A DNA stretch of 37,763 nucleotides from Ruminococcus sp. (GTDB lineage Bacteria > Bacillota > Clostridia > Oscillospirales > Ruminococcaceae), in contig JAGCHA010000113.1 of NCBI GenBank assembly GCA_017649325.1, forward strand, positions 1-37,763, written 5' to 3'. Below are positions 21,485 through 30,093 of this stretch, piece by piece. How positions within the stretch are numbered: the stretch's first letter is position 1; each line of letters starts with the position of its first letter. The position numbers and the translations under genes were made by a program. The notes beneath the pieces were generated by a model. The model saw only the letters and a program-made list of their open reading frames with translations, made no database searches and was not told the origin of the DNA.

Positions 21485-23890
21485 TTATCTGAGGTGCCAG
21501 ATGTTGTTTGCGTACTCGGTAACTGCGCGGTCTGCGGAGAATATGCCCGCGCCCGCGATGTTGTTGAGTGACATCTTTGCCCACTTCATCTTGTCGTTGT
21601 AGCACTCGGTGATATAAGCCTGAGCTCTTCTGTAGCTGTCGAAGTCCGCAAGTACCATGTACGGGTCACGCAGGCGGAGCGAATCCGCTACGTCCACGAA
21701 TGTGCAGCCGTTGATGCCGTGGTACATACGCTCGATAGCCTCGTTGATACGACCGTCGTTCTTGAAATACTGCTGAGGGTCGTAGCCGCGTGCCTTGAGC
21801 TCGTTTACTTCGGGAGTGGTCATACCGAAGATGACGATATTCTCGTCGCCTGCGGCTTCCTTTATCTCGATGTTCGCACCGTCGAGAGTACCGAGAGTGA
21901 TGGCACCGTTGAGCATGAGCTTCATATTGCCCGTACCCGAAGCCTCTGTACCCGCGAGGGATATCTGCTCGGAGATATCAGCGGCAGGCATGAGGTGCTC
22001 GGAGAGAGTTACGCAGTAGTTCTCGAGGAATACGACCTGTAACTTCTCGGAGATGCGCGGGTTCTTTCTTATCTCCTCTGAGATAGCCCATATCAGCTTG
22101 ATTATCTGCTTTGCGAGGTAGTAGCCCGGAGCTGCCTTTGCCGCGAAGATGTAGGTCTTGGGGGTGAAGGGAGCGTCGGGGTTGTTGAGCAGATAAGCAT
22201 AGTCTGCGAGGATGTTCATTACGTTGAGGTGCTGTCTCTTGTACTCGTGGAGACGCTTTACCTGTACGTCGAAAATGCTGTCGGTGTTGAGGATGAGCCC
22301 GCTTTCCTTCTTGACGTACTTCGCGAAGCTGTCCTTTGCCTGCTTCTTCACTGCAAGGAGCTTTGTCAGGACTTCCTTGTCGTTCTGGCTGTTGCGGAAC
22401 TTTACGAGCTCTGCGCCGTCCTTGATGAACTTGGAGCCGATAGTGTCCTTGAGAAGCTTTGTCAGCGCGGGATTCGACTGGTACAGCCAGCGTCTGTAGG
22501 CGATACCGTTGGTGACGTTCTTGAACTTCTCGGGGGTATTCTCGTACTCGTCGCGGAATACGGACTCCTTGATTATCTCCGAATGGAGCTTGGATACGCC
22601 GTTTACGCTGTGCGATGCCGCAACGCAGAGTGTTGCCATGTGTATCTGATTGTCCTTGATTATGGACATACGTGTGGTCTTTGCGCTGTCGCCGCCGTTG
22701 CGCTCCATGAGAGACTGGCAGTAGCGGTTGTTTATCTCAACTATGATGGAGAATACTCTCGGGATAATGTGCTTTACGAGGTTTACATCCCACTTCTCGA
22801 GTGCCTCTGCCATTACCGTGTGGTTGGTGTAGGCGAAGGTCTTGGTGACGATGTCCCACGCCTTGTCCCAGCCGTAGCCGCAGTCGTCGAGGAGGACTCT
22901 CATCAGCTCGGGGATAGCGAGGGTGGGGTGGGTGTCGTTGATGTGGATAGCTACCTTGTCAGCGAGGTTTTCGAGCGTGCCGTATACCATCATGTGGTTG
23001 TTTACGATGTCGCCGATAGAAGCCGCACAGAGGAAATACTGCTGCCTCAGGCGGAGGCTCTTGCCCTCGAGGTGGTTGTCGTTGGGGTAGAGTATCTTCG
23101 AGATAGCGTTGGCTATGGAGTTCTGAGCAAGTGCGCTCGCGTAGTCGCCCTTGTTGAACATCTTCATGTCGAAACTCGGTGCCTTTGCCGACCACAGACG
23201 GAGCACGGATACGCCCTCTCCGCCATAGCCCGATACGTACATATCGTAAGGTGTGGCAACAACTGTATTGTAGTTCACGTGCGAGATATAGTGGTACTGA
23301 TTATCCCAGTATTCCTGCAGATCGCCCTCGAAGTGGATGTCTATCGAGAGCTCGGGCTTGGGAACCAGCCATACGCTTCCGCCGGGGAGCCAGTTGTCGG
23401 GGAGCTCGGTCTGCCAGCCGTCCTCCAGCTTCTGCTGGAAGATGCCGTACTCGTAGCAGATAGAGTAGCCCATTGCGGGGAAGCCTGTTGTGGCGAGTCC
23501 GTCGAGGTAGCAGGCGGCAAGACGTCCGAGACCGCCGTTTCCGAGACCTGCGTCGGGCTCATATTCGTATACCTTGTCGAGGTTTATCGTGTGCTCCTTG
23601 AGCAGCGCGCGTACCTCGTCAGCTATTTCAAGGTTGTAAAGACTTGTTTTGAGGGAACGTCCCATAAGGAATTCCATTGAGAGATAGTATACCTGCTTTC
23701 CGCCGACAGAGTGAGTGTGGTTGATGAAGCTCTGTCTCTTGGCGCCGAGTATCTTGACGATGATAGAGGACAGCACCTGATAGACCTGCTTATCCGAAGC
23801 CTCCTCGGGTGTTACGCTGTAGAGCGCCTGGAGCTTCTTGGGGAACTCCTGCTTTATCTGTTCGATGAGAGGGTTGGTTTTCTTTGCCAT
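21485..23890 (-). CDS. glgP: Glycogen/maltodextrin phosphorylase
   Basis: An 801-residue GT35 alpha-glucan phosphorylase that releases glucose 1-phosphate from glycogen or maltodextrin ends. The pyridoxal-phosphate lysine is in EASGTGNMK (K657). Other family segments include YLSMEFLMGRSL, GLGNGGLGRLAACYLD and RRIHEYKRQ-like VKRLHEYKRQ. Length is normal. The ATG at 23890 is preferred, with GGAG 8 bases upstream, over the longer frame starting at 23947, which lacks a site. It is followed by a terminator and the GH13 enzyme. Together these release stored or imported glucan, consistent with polysaccharide storage in Ruminococcus. Confidence 0.95.
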   Translation of the reverse strand: MAKKTNPLIEQIKQEFPKKLQALYSVTPEEASDKQVYQVLSSIIVKILGAKRQSFINHTHSVGGKQVYYLSMEFLMGRSLKTSLYNLEIADEVRALLKEHTINLDKVYEYEPDAGLGNGGLGRLAACYLDGLATTGFPAMGYSICYEYGIFQQKLEDGWQTELPDNWLPGGSVWLVPKPELSIDIHFEGDLQEYWDNQYHYISHVNYNTVVATPYDMYVSGYGGEGVSVLRLWSAKAPSFDMKMFNKGDYASALAQNSIANAISKILYPNDNHLEGKSLRLRQQYFLCAASIGDIVNNHMMVYGTLENLADKVAIHINDTHPTLAIPELMRVLLDDCGYGWDKAWDIVTKTFAYTNHTVMAEALEKWDVNLVKHIIPRVFSIIVEINNRYCQSLMERNGGDSAKTTRMSIIKDNQIHMATLCVAASHSVNGVSKLHSEIIKESVFRDEYENTPEKFKNVTNGIAYRRWLYQSNPALTKLLKDTIGSKFIKDGAELVKFRNSQNDKEVLTKLLAVKKQAKDSFAKYVKKESGLILNTDSIFDVQVKRLHEYKRQHLNVMNILADYAYLLNNPDAPFTPKTYIFAAKAAPGYYLAKQIIKLIWAISEEIRKNPRISEKLQVVFLENYCVTLSEHLMPAADISEQISLAGTEASGTGNMKLMLNGAITLGTLDGANIEIKEAAGDENIVIFGMTTPEVNELKARGYDPQQYFKNDGRINEAIERMYHGINGCTFVDVADSLRLRDPYMVLADFDSYRRAQAYITECYNDKMKWAKMSLNNIAGAGIFSADRAVTEYANNIWHLR

Positions 23891-24009
23891 ATAAAATCTC
23901 CGTTCTGTCGTAAGTTGCGACGTTATTACCGCTTGTATAAACTTCATCCTTTATTTTTGCCGATAAACTGCGAACAACGGCTGCTGTGATTACAAGTAGT
24001 ATATATGAT

Positions 24010-24038
24010 ATTGTACCACTTTTTCGCGTTTTTTTCAA
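24010..24038 (-). promoter_or_regulatory. glgP: Promoter of glgP
   Basis: On the minus strand, TTGAAA (24038-24033), 17-base spacer ending GTGG, TACAAT (24015-24010). The leader is about 115 bases. Confidence 0.8.
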
Positions 24039-24260
24039 TTGTATATTTCAACAAATATTTATCAACGCAATTCACATATTACTGAAAAAGCGTTGCAAAA
24101 ATCGTCGCCCTGCCAAAACAAGAACGAATTTCTTTGTGCAATCTGTAAAATATGAATTTTATATGGAGACTTGAATTGCGCATATTGCATACATAAAAAC
24201 TGACCATATGTCACGCGAATATATTTAAAAAATAAAACTTGTAAAAATTTTGAAAAACAT
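24039..24260. other. AT-rich intergenic stretch
   Basis: This lies between the divergent glgP and signal-peptidase-like promoters. No frame, hairpin or known RNA stands out. Confidence 0.5.
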
Positions 24261-24289
24261 TTGAAATCCCGCGAATTATATGATATAAT
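24261..24289 (+). promoter_or_regulatory. Promoter of the signal-peptidase-like gene
   Basis: TTGAAA (24261-24266), 17-base spacer ending TGA, TATAAT (24284-24289). A leader hairpin, ACATTTTT/AAAAATGT, lies right after the start, at about 24299-24320. Confidence 0.85.
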
Positions 24290-24367
24290 ATATGTGTTTA
24301 CATTTTTCGCACAAAAAATGTGTGTAGAGACAAAAAACGATAATACAAAGAGAGGATATGATACCCA

Positions 24368-25570
24368 ATGGAAAAGAAAAAAGGTCTGTTCATTCTAAAG
24401 CTGTTTATCATCATCTTATGCGTTTCGTCTGTCATCGTTTCGCTGACAGTGAATATCCTGTTTACAAGAAATAAAACTCCCAACCTCTTCGGAAGATATA
24501 TCTACGTTGTAGGTGAGGATAACCCGATGCCCAGCGACGTCTCTTCGGGCTCGGCTCTGCTCGCAAAGGACGCAAAGGACGTCAGCGTCGCGGTCGGCGA
24601 TATCGTGCTCTGCTACCCTGCCGATAATCCCGAAAAGCTCTGCCTCAGAAGCATCAACTATATCGTTGAGGCTGAGGAGGGCTCTGAGGAGAGATACTAT
24701 ACCAAGGATTCTATCCACGAGGATATCGTTGATTCAATTGCAAAGGACAAGGTAGTCGCTATCTGCACGGGTTACCCCGAGAGCCCCGAGCTCGGTGCCT
24801 TCATCAGATTCGCTCAGAGCATCAAGGGCATACTCATCATGCTCGTTGCGGCAGGCGTGATCCTCGTAGTATTCATTATCGCCGCTATCGCCAAGACTAT
24901 AAACGGTAAGGACGACTTTGACGAGGAGTTCGATTTCTACGAGTATCAGGACGAGAATGAACCCCCGAGAAAGAAGTTCGCTCACAATAACGCTGAGCCC
25001 GCTTACAGCGCTGCTCCCGAAAACTTCGCAGCTTCCGAGCTCGAGCGCAAGAAGATGTCCATTGCCGAAAACTTCAGCCAGAAAGAGGTCAACCACGACT
25101 CCCCCTACCAGAAGGAAAAAGAACGCACCATGCAGTTCAAGGCTCAGAAGGGCAGTCTTACAAATACTACCTCTTTCCCGACTGCGGGCGGCTCGGCTGA
25201 GTCTTCGTTCGCTGCAAGGAACATGGGGGCACAGTCCTCGACAGCTCCTACTGCTGACGCGCTCCGCGAGGAGATGCTCAGGAAAACCGCTGAGGCAGAG
25301 CGCTCGGGTCAGTTCGCTGCTGCTGCCGAGAGCAATGTCCCCGATAATACAGGCGTTCTTTCCACCTCTGCTGTGGAGAAGATGACCAAGAACGATGCTC
25401 CTGCTTATACCGCTCCCGCTCGTCCCACGGCTGCTCCGAGAAAGAGCAGTACACCTGATATCTCCGATATCATCAACAAGACCGAGTCGGGAACAAGGTC
25501 GAAGAACCCGTCGGATATGTCGGTCGACGACCTCCTCAAGATGATAGAGAGCGAGAAGAACAAGCTGTAA
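24368..25570 (+). CDS. Signal-peptidase-I-like protein lacking catalytic residues
   Basis: A 400-residue two-pass membrane protein. One helix (about 8-32), an outer domain (33-150), a second helix (about 152-176) and a long cytoplasmic tail (178-400) rich in Ala/Glu/Ser and probably disordered. The outer domain follows the SipW/S26B layout by eye: VAVGDIVLCY (75-83), LRSINYIVE (93-101), YYTKDSIHEDIVD (110-122), ICTGYPESPELGAFIRF (132-148). The SGSMEP serine appears as N52 (NPMP) and the His/Lys of HRI as L93, so it is probably not an active protease. It may be a structural or substrate-binding homologue; no exact family is recognised. It is transcribed alone. Confidence 0.65.
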   Translation: MEKKKGLFILKLFIIILCVSSVIVSLTVNILFTRNKTPNLFGRYIYVVGEDNPMPSDVSSGSALLAKDAKDVSVAVGDIVLCYPADNPEKLCLRSINYIVEAEEGSEERYYTKDSIHEDIVDSIAKDKVVAICTGYPESPELGAFIRFAQSIKGILIMLVAAGVILVVFIIAAIAKTINGKDDFDEEFDFYEYQDENEPPRKKFAHNNAEPAYSAAPENFAASELERKKMSIAENFSQKEVNHDSPYQKEKERTMQFKAQKGSLTNTTSFPTAGGSAESSFAARNMGAQSSTAPTADALREEMLRKTAEAERSGQFAAAAESNVPDNTGVLSTSAVEKMTKNDAPAYTAPARPTAAPRKSSTPDISDIINKTESGTRSKNPSDMSVDDLLKMIESEKNKL

Positions 25571-25575
25571 TTAAC

Positions 25576-25610
25576 AAAGCCGCAAGGGAAAAGCTTCCTT
25601 GCGGCTTTTT
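25576..25610 (+). terminator. Terminator after the signal-peptidase-like gene
   Basis: A 12-bp stem (25576-25587 with 25597-25608) is followed by TTTTTG. Confidence 0.95.
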
Positions 25611-25619
25611 GTTGCGGTC

Positions 25620-25670
25620 AAATTGTGAACAAATTGTAAACTTTAAGAATCTTAATGAATTCTTTATGTT
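25620..25670 (+). promoter_or_regulatory. Direct-repeat operator and weak promoter of the ABC operon
   Basis: Two tandem 11-bp repeats, AAATTGTGAAC and AAATTGTAAAC (25620-25641), abut a weak TTTAAG (25642-25647). A 17-base spacer leads to TATGTT (25665-25670). A poor core promoter next to 11-bp repeats suggests an activator of the OmpR class. Confidence 0.4.
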
Positions 25671-25735
25671 TGCGTTTTATCATTGGAGTCAGAAGGAAAA
25701 ATATGATTTCCGAATCAACAAAAGGAGGAACTGCT

Positions 25736-26695
25736 ATGTCAGATATCGTTATCGAAGCAAAGGAACTGACCAAACAATATAAGAAGCAAAAAGCCGTCGA
25801 CGGCGCTACCTTCCGCATAAGAAAGGGTATGATATGCGGGCTTGTGGGTCCCAACGGTGCCGGCAAGACCACTATAATGAAGATGCTCGGCGGGCTCGTG
25901 CTGCCGACGGACGGAAGCTTCTCTATCTTCGGCGGGAGCTCCGAAAAGGAGCTCGCCCATGCCCGCTCGCGAATGAGCTTCATGATAGAAACTCCCTACG
26001 CCAAGGAGGAGATGTCCGCGAGGGAGAATCTCGAAAAGCTCCGTTTGCAAAAGGGTATACCCGACCCCAAACGCGTGGACGAGGTGCTCGGAATGGTGGG
26101 GCTCGCGGACGTCGGACGCAAGCACGTCGGCAAGTTCTCGCTCGGAATGAGGCAGCGCCTCGGTATAGCGGGAGCTCTGCTCTCAAAGCCCGAGATAATG
26201 GTGCTCGACGAGCCTGTGAACGGTCTTGACCCCGAGGGTATCATCGAGATACGCAATATGCTCAAAAAGTTCAACGAGGAGCTCGATGTCACTATCCTCA
26301 TATCCTCGCATATCCTCGCCGAGCTCTCGCAGCTCTGCACAGACTATATGTTCATACGCCGCGGCAAGCTCCTGCAGACGCTGTCTGCGGAGGAGCTGCA
26401 TAAGATGTGCGGCGAATACTACCATATCCACACCGACAACGACCCGCTCGCCCTCGTCACTTTGCAGAACAAGCTCGGCGTACAGAACTGCGATGTCCTC
26501 AAGGACGGCTCGCTCCGACTGTTCGAGCGGCTCGACGAGCTTCCGCTCATATCTAAAACGCTCTACGAGAACGGGCTCACGCCTGTGGAGCTCCACGTAC
26601 ACGAGGCTGACCTCGAATCATACTATATGAAACTGGTAGGTGATGACAATGCTGAACATAATCAGGTCGATACTAAGGCAGATAAGAAAAGATAA
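25736..26695 (+). CDS. ABC transporter ATPase, BcrA/LanF type
   Basis: A 319-residue nucleotide-binding subunit. Walker A GPNGAGKTT (38-46), signature FSLGMRQ (134-140), Walker B MVLDEP (E159), switch H192. The Q-loop glutamine is replaced by E85 in SFMIETPY, the E-loop form of lantibiotic-immunity LanF and bacitracin-resistance BcrA ATPases. The ATG at 25736 has AAAGGAGG 7 bases upstream. It leads an operon with two permeases and an S41 protease; its 3' end overlaps the first permease gene by about 47 bases. Likely role: export of or defence against membrane-active peptides, or ABC-2 type export of an unknown substrate. Confidence 0.88.
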   Translation: MSDIVIEAKELTKQYKKQKAVDGATFRIRKGMICGLVGPNGAGKTTIMKMLGGLVLPTDGSFSIFGGSSEKELAHARSRMSFMIETPYAKEEMSARENLEKLRLQKGIPDPKRVDEVLGMVGLADVGRKHVGKFSLGMRQRLGIAGALLSKPEIMVLDEPVNGLDPEGIIEIRNMLKKFNEELDVTILISSHILAELSQLCTDYMFIRRGKLLQTLSAEELHKMCGEYYHIHTDNDPLALVTLQNKLGVQNCDVLKDGSLRLFERLDELPLISKTLYENGLTPVELHVHEADLESYYMKLVGDDNAEHNQVDTKADKKR

Positions 26696-27428
26696 GCTGC
26701 TGTGGTTTTTCGGGGTCTATCTCCTGCTAATGGTGGTCATTACCTTCGTCGGCGAGGAAATAGACTGGAACGTCAGCGGAAGTGATTTTTCATGCAATGC
26801 TGCCATGTTCCTCCAGTTCGGACTGCCTATGACGGTCGGCTTCCTTACGACAAGAGCCTGTGGAGCTGACCTCCGCGACAAGACCGCGAATTATGAAGTT
26901 CTTTTCGGCAAAAAGCGCTGGGAGGTCTACCTCGGCAGGTTCATTCCCTCGTTGTTGGTCTCTCTCGCATTGACAGCCGTTATCGCAGCCGTGCCCGTGC
27001 TCTTTTTCACGGTCAAGAACGGCTGGGGAGGCAGTCTCCCCGCAAGACAGGCACTTCAGATATTCGGCGTGATGTTCACGCTGACCTTCCGCATGGTCTG
27101 CTTTTACACGGCGTTCACGTTCCTCTGCGGAAACGACGTAGTTGCATTGATAGCAGCGCTCGTGGGAGCGATAGTGCTCCTGATAGCATCAGCCCTCATG
27201 AAAGAAGTAGGCTATGAGCTGACATGGCACACCGCTCTGACCGACCTAACACGGCTTCTCGACTTCACCAACACGACAAGCGGCTTCTTCAACGGCAAGG
27301 ACATCACTGTTTACAAGCTCGACCTGCCTGTGAAGCTGCTCTGGCGCATGGTCTGCACATCATTCGGTATAGGCTTCGCGTGGCTGCTCGGCGGATACGC
27401 CGTATTCCGCAAGCGCGATATTCCGTAA
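26649..27428 (+). CDS. ABC-2 type permease subunit 1
   Basis: A polytopic protein of about 259 residues with roughly six membrane helices, in the position and size of LanE/LanG-type permeases. The segment ADLRDKTANYEVLFGKKRWEVYLGRF between early helices resembles the conserved cytoplasmic coupling segment of this group, and the next gene repeats it. Start choice: ATG at 26649 with AGGTGA upstream; GTG 26640 and ATG 26643 are also possible. All overlap the ATPase gene, indicating translational coupling. The substrate cannot be read. Confidence 0.8.
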   Translation: MLNIIRSILRQIRKDKLLWFFGVYLLLMVVITFVGEEIDWNVSGSDFSCNAAMFLQFGLPMTVGFLTTRACGADLRDKTANYEVLFGKKRWEVYLGRFIPSLLVSLALTAVIAAVPVLFFTVKNGWGGSLPARQALQIFGVMFTLTFRMVCFYTAFTFLCGNDVVALIAALVGAIVLLIASALMKEVGYELTWHTALTDLTRLLDFTNTTSGFFNGKDITVYKLDLPVKLLWRMVCTSFGIGFAWLLGGYAVFRKRDIP

Positions 27429-27441
27429 GGGGGGGACTGCT

Positions 27442-28248
27442 ATGTTAGATATAATGAGATACCAGTTCCGCACCATGCTGCGGAAATCCGCGGTGCATAT
27501 CCTCAACATCTGCCTGCTCGGAACGGGCACACTGATGATGTTCTTCGACAGCTTAGGGAACAGCGAGAAGATCCTAAAAGCGACGGAGTATATGCCTAAG
27601 ACGCTGCCGATACTTATGGCGCTCGGCATGTTCGGAGCGACCTGCCTCACGACTATGGTCGCAGGCGACGACTTCACGGACAAGACCATAAATCACGAGC
27701 TTTCCGCCGGCAGGAGGCGCTATATCTCCTACTTCGGGCGCGCGATACCCTCGCTGATAGCGGCTCCGCTCTGCGCGACGGCGCTGTATGTGCTACCATA
27801 CGTCATTTACGGCATCGCCTTCGGCTGGGGAGACACCCTACCCACTGGCGACCTCGTCCTGCGCGCGGTACTCGGATTATTTCCGCTGATAAGAGTGACG
27901 GCGTTCTGCGTGATGATACTTTTCCTGTTCAAGAACCCTATCGCGGCTTGCATGACCACAATGGGCGCGCCTATGCTCGGCATGGCAGTGCAAATGGGAG
28001 CGACGTCGTTGCCGTTCCTGAAAATAGCAGCGGAGAGCAAGCACTGGCTGCTCTCGCCCATCGACTTCACACACCTCGGCGAATTCAGCAGCTGGTACAC
28101 GTACAACCTCAATATGGAGCAGTTCTACACCTATGACACCTCGCTCGACCCGACAGGCGCGGCGCTGACCGTTATCGTCTCCGTGATGATGACTGCGGTA
28201 TATCTGCTCATCGGCTACCACTTCTTCCACGTCGACGACATGAACTAA
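27442..28248 (+). CDS. ABC-2 type permease subunit 2
   Basis: A 268-residue polytopic protein, distantly similar to the preceding permease (GDDFTDKTINHELSAGRRRYISYFGRA matches its coupling segment), so the pair probably arose by duplication and forms a heterodimer. About six helices. GGGGGG precedes the ATG by 6 bases, and the gap to the previous gene is 13 bases. An ATPase with two different permeases is the LanFEG layout. Confidence 0.8.
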   Translation: MLDIMRYQFRTMLRKSAVHILNICLLGTGTLMMFFDSLGNSEKILKATEYMPKTLPILMALGMFGATCLTTMVAGDDFTDKTINHELSAGRRRYISYFGRAIPSLIAAPLCATALYVLPYVIYGIAFGWGDTLPTGDLVLRAVLGLFPLIRVTAFCVMILFLFKNPIAACMTTMGAPMLGMAVQMGATSLPFLKIAAESKHWLLSPIDFTHLGEFSSWYTYNLNMEQFYTYDTSLDPTGAALTVIVSVMMTAVYLLIGYHFFHVDDMN

Positions 28249-28263
28249 AGGAGGCGGAACAAT

Positions 28264-29964
28264 ATGAAAACTTGGGATATTATCGCTGTTCTCGTATGTA
28301 TCGCCTACTGCGGCGTGCTCATATGGCTGACCTTCCACTCGGAAAAGGTCAAGAGCGTGAAGTGGAAGCTGTTCTGGCTGCCGCTTCCCGTGGCGGCTCT
28401 CGTGATAACGAAGCAGGGGCCCGACTGGGCGCTGATGCCGCTGTACATCGGAGCGGCAGTCGCTATGTGCGGCTTCTTCACCGAGAAAAACAGGCTCAAG
28501 CGCATACTCGCGCTCGCGGGAGCCGTCTGCATGGCGCTGAGCTTCCCGACGTGCCTGCTGAATCCCCGCTATCGCGCCCGCGACTTCAAGGGCGACTTCG
28601 AGAAGCTCTTTGCCTGTATGCGCGAGCACTACGTCCTCACCGAGTACAAGGATATCGACTGGGATGCACTCTATGACGAGTATCAGCCGGTATTCGCCGA
28701 CATCGACAAGAGGCAGGACGTCGGCGCGAACGCGATAGCGTGGGGAAAATTCTGCGGAGAGTTCCACGACGGTCACGTCAACTACGTATACAGCAAGTCC
28801 GCTGTCGGCGACGTAAATGAGGCGCTGAGAGAGGCTCTCGGCGGCGACTACGGGCTCGCGGTCATGCACTGCACGGACGGGAGCTTCGCGGCGGTGAATG
28901 TGGACGACAGCCTCGCCGCTTACGGAATTCACAACGGCACGGTCATAAAGGCGTGGGACGGCAAGGCTCCCGACGAGGTGAGCAAGTCCTCGCCGCTGTA
29001 TGACTGCAATATCTTCTCCTACAACGAGGAGACCGAGGAGGAAAACTTCGAGATAGGAAGCTTCCCCGACATCGACAACGAGATCTTCTGGAGCGGCATA
29101 CTCGCGGCGGGTATCGGCGGAGACAGCGTCGAGGTCACTTTCATCGCCGACGACGGCTCGGAGCAGGTCGCTCAGCTCCCGAGGACGGGCGACTATATGG
29201 AGCGCTTCTCCGATACGCTCAAGCAGCTGAAAAAAGGCGTGGATATCGGAAATCTTCAGTGGAAAAAGGTAAGCGATACCGTCGCCTGCCTGCGTATCAA
29301 GGGTATGAGCTTCGACTCGAAGTCCTACAATTCGGCGGAGGATGATGCCTACGACGAGATGAAGGACGAGATCCGCGAGACTATTCTCCGCTATCAGTCC
29401 AAGGGCGTAAAAGATGTCATCATCGACCTGCGAAGCAACGGCGGCGGCTCGCCGCATATGGTCAACGGCGTGCTCTCGATATTTGCGCCAAAGGGCGAGC
29501 ACTACAGCCTCACCAACGCCGTGTGGGACAGGGAGAATGCCTGCTGGGCAAGAAATGAGGACGGCAGCTATGTCCGCGGGGACGATATCACCTATCAGGG
29601 TGAGCAGCTCCTCGGTGACGGCAGAGTCATCATCATCGTCAACTCCCAAAGCGTCAGCGCCGCGGATATGATGACAAAAGAGGCGGAAGCTCTCGATAAT
29701 ATGACCGTTATCGGCTTCACGGGACCGAACGGCTCGTCGCAGGCTGTGGGACAGAAGAGCGCGCAGAACGGAAGTGTCTGCTTTTCGAACTGTATCGTCC
29801 TCGACAGCGACGGCGGCATAATGATAGATTCGGGCACCGACAGGCAGAGCTCCAACGGCGATGACGTGCAGATAGTGGCCTTCAATTCAGAGGCGATAAG
29901 CGCCATCTTTGACAGCGGCGAGGACTATCTCCTGAACACCGCTCTGGAAATGCTTGAACATTAA
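28264..29964 (+). CDS. Membrane S41-family peptidase in the ABC operon
   Basis: A 566-residue protein with about four N-terminal helices (5-23, 34-49, 55-72, 80-97) and an outer S41 peptidase-like domain. Conserved segments are DLRSNGGG (388-395) and VNSQSVSAADMM, with S465 matching the catalytic serine of C-terminal processing proteases. The lysine 25 residues later in CtpA/Prc corresponds to G490 (GPNGSS), so the Ser/Lys dyad is absent; a tricorn-like mechanism or loss of activity is possible. AAAGGAGG precedes the ATG and the gap to the permease is 15 bases. It may process or degrade a peptide handled by the transporter; this is inferred from position. Confidence 0.8.
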   Translation: MKTWDIIAVLVCIAYCGVLIWLTFHSEKVKSVKWKLFWLPLPVAALVITKQGPDWALMPLYIGAAVAMCGFFTEKNRLKRILALAGAVCMALSFPTCLLNPRYRARDFKGDFEKLFACMREHYVLTEYKDIDWDALYDEYQPVFADIDKRQDVGANAIAWGKFCGEFHDGHVNYVYSKSAVGDVNEALREALGGDYGLAVMHCTDGSFAAVNVDDSLAAYGIHNGTVIKAWDGKAPDEVSKSSPLYDCNIFSYNEETEEENFEIGSFPDIDNEIFWSGILAAGIGGDSVEVTFIADDGSEQVAQLPRTGDYMERFSDTLKQLKKGVDIGNLQWKKVSDTVACLRIKGMSFDSKSYNSAEDDAYDEMKDEIRETILRYQSKGVKDVIIDLRSNGGGSPHMVNGVLSIFAPKGEHYSLTNAVWDRENACWARNEDGSYVRGDDITYQGEQLLGDGRVIIIVNSQSVSAADMMTKEAEALDNMTVIGFTGPNGSSQAVGQKSAQNGSVCFSNCIVLDSDGGIMIDSGTDRQSSNGDDVQIVAFNSEAISAIFDSGEDYLLNTALEMLEH

Positions 29965-29967
29965 CAC

Positions 29968-29995
29968 AAAGGGAGCAGCCTTGGCTGCTCCCTTT
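29968..29995. terminator. Hairpin terminator between convergent operons
   Basis: A 13-bp inverted repeat (29968-29980 with 29983-29995) with a weak T-tract. Confidence 0.7.
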
Positions 29996-30001
29996 GCTCT
30001 G

Positions 30002-30029
30002 TGAATAATGAATAGTGAATGGTTAATAG
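30002..30029. repeat. Four tandem heptamers
   Basis: TGAATAA, TGAATAG, TGAATGG and TTAATAG in direct tandem. It resembles short heptamer repeats scattered between genes in other bacteria. Confidence 0.6.
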
Positions 30030-30093
30030 TTCAGGTGTCGCTTTCGGCGATGATTTGCAGGGGCTGTGTCCCGCCGCCGTGCTGCTGTTGCAT

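Noticed and set aside
22229..23680. A plus-strand open frame of 483 codons inside glgP
   Set aside because: It is antisense to a full-length glycogen phosphorylase and has repetitive Val/Leu/Glu composition typical of shadow frames.
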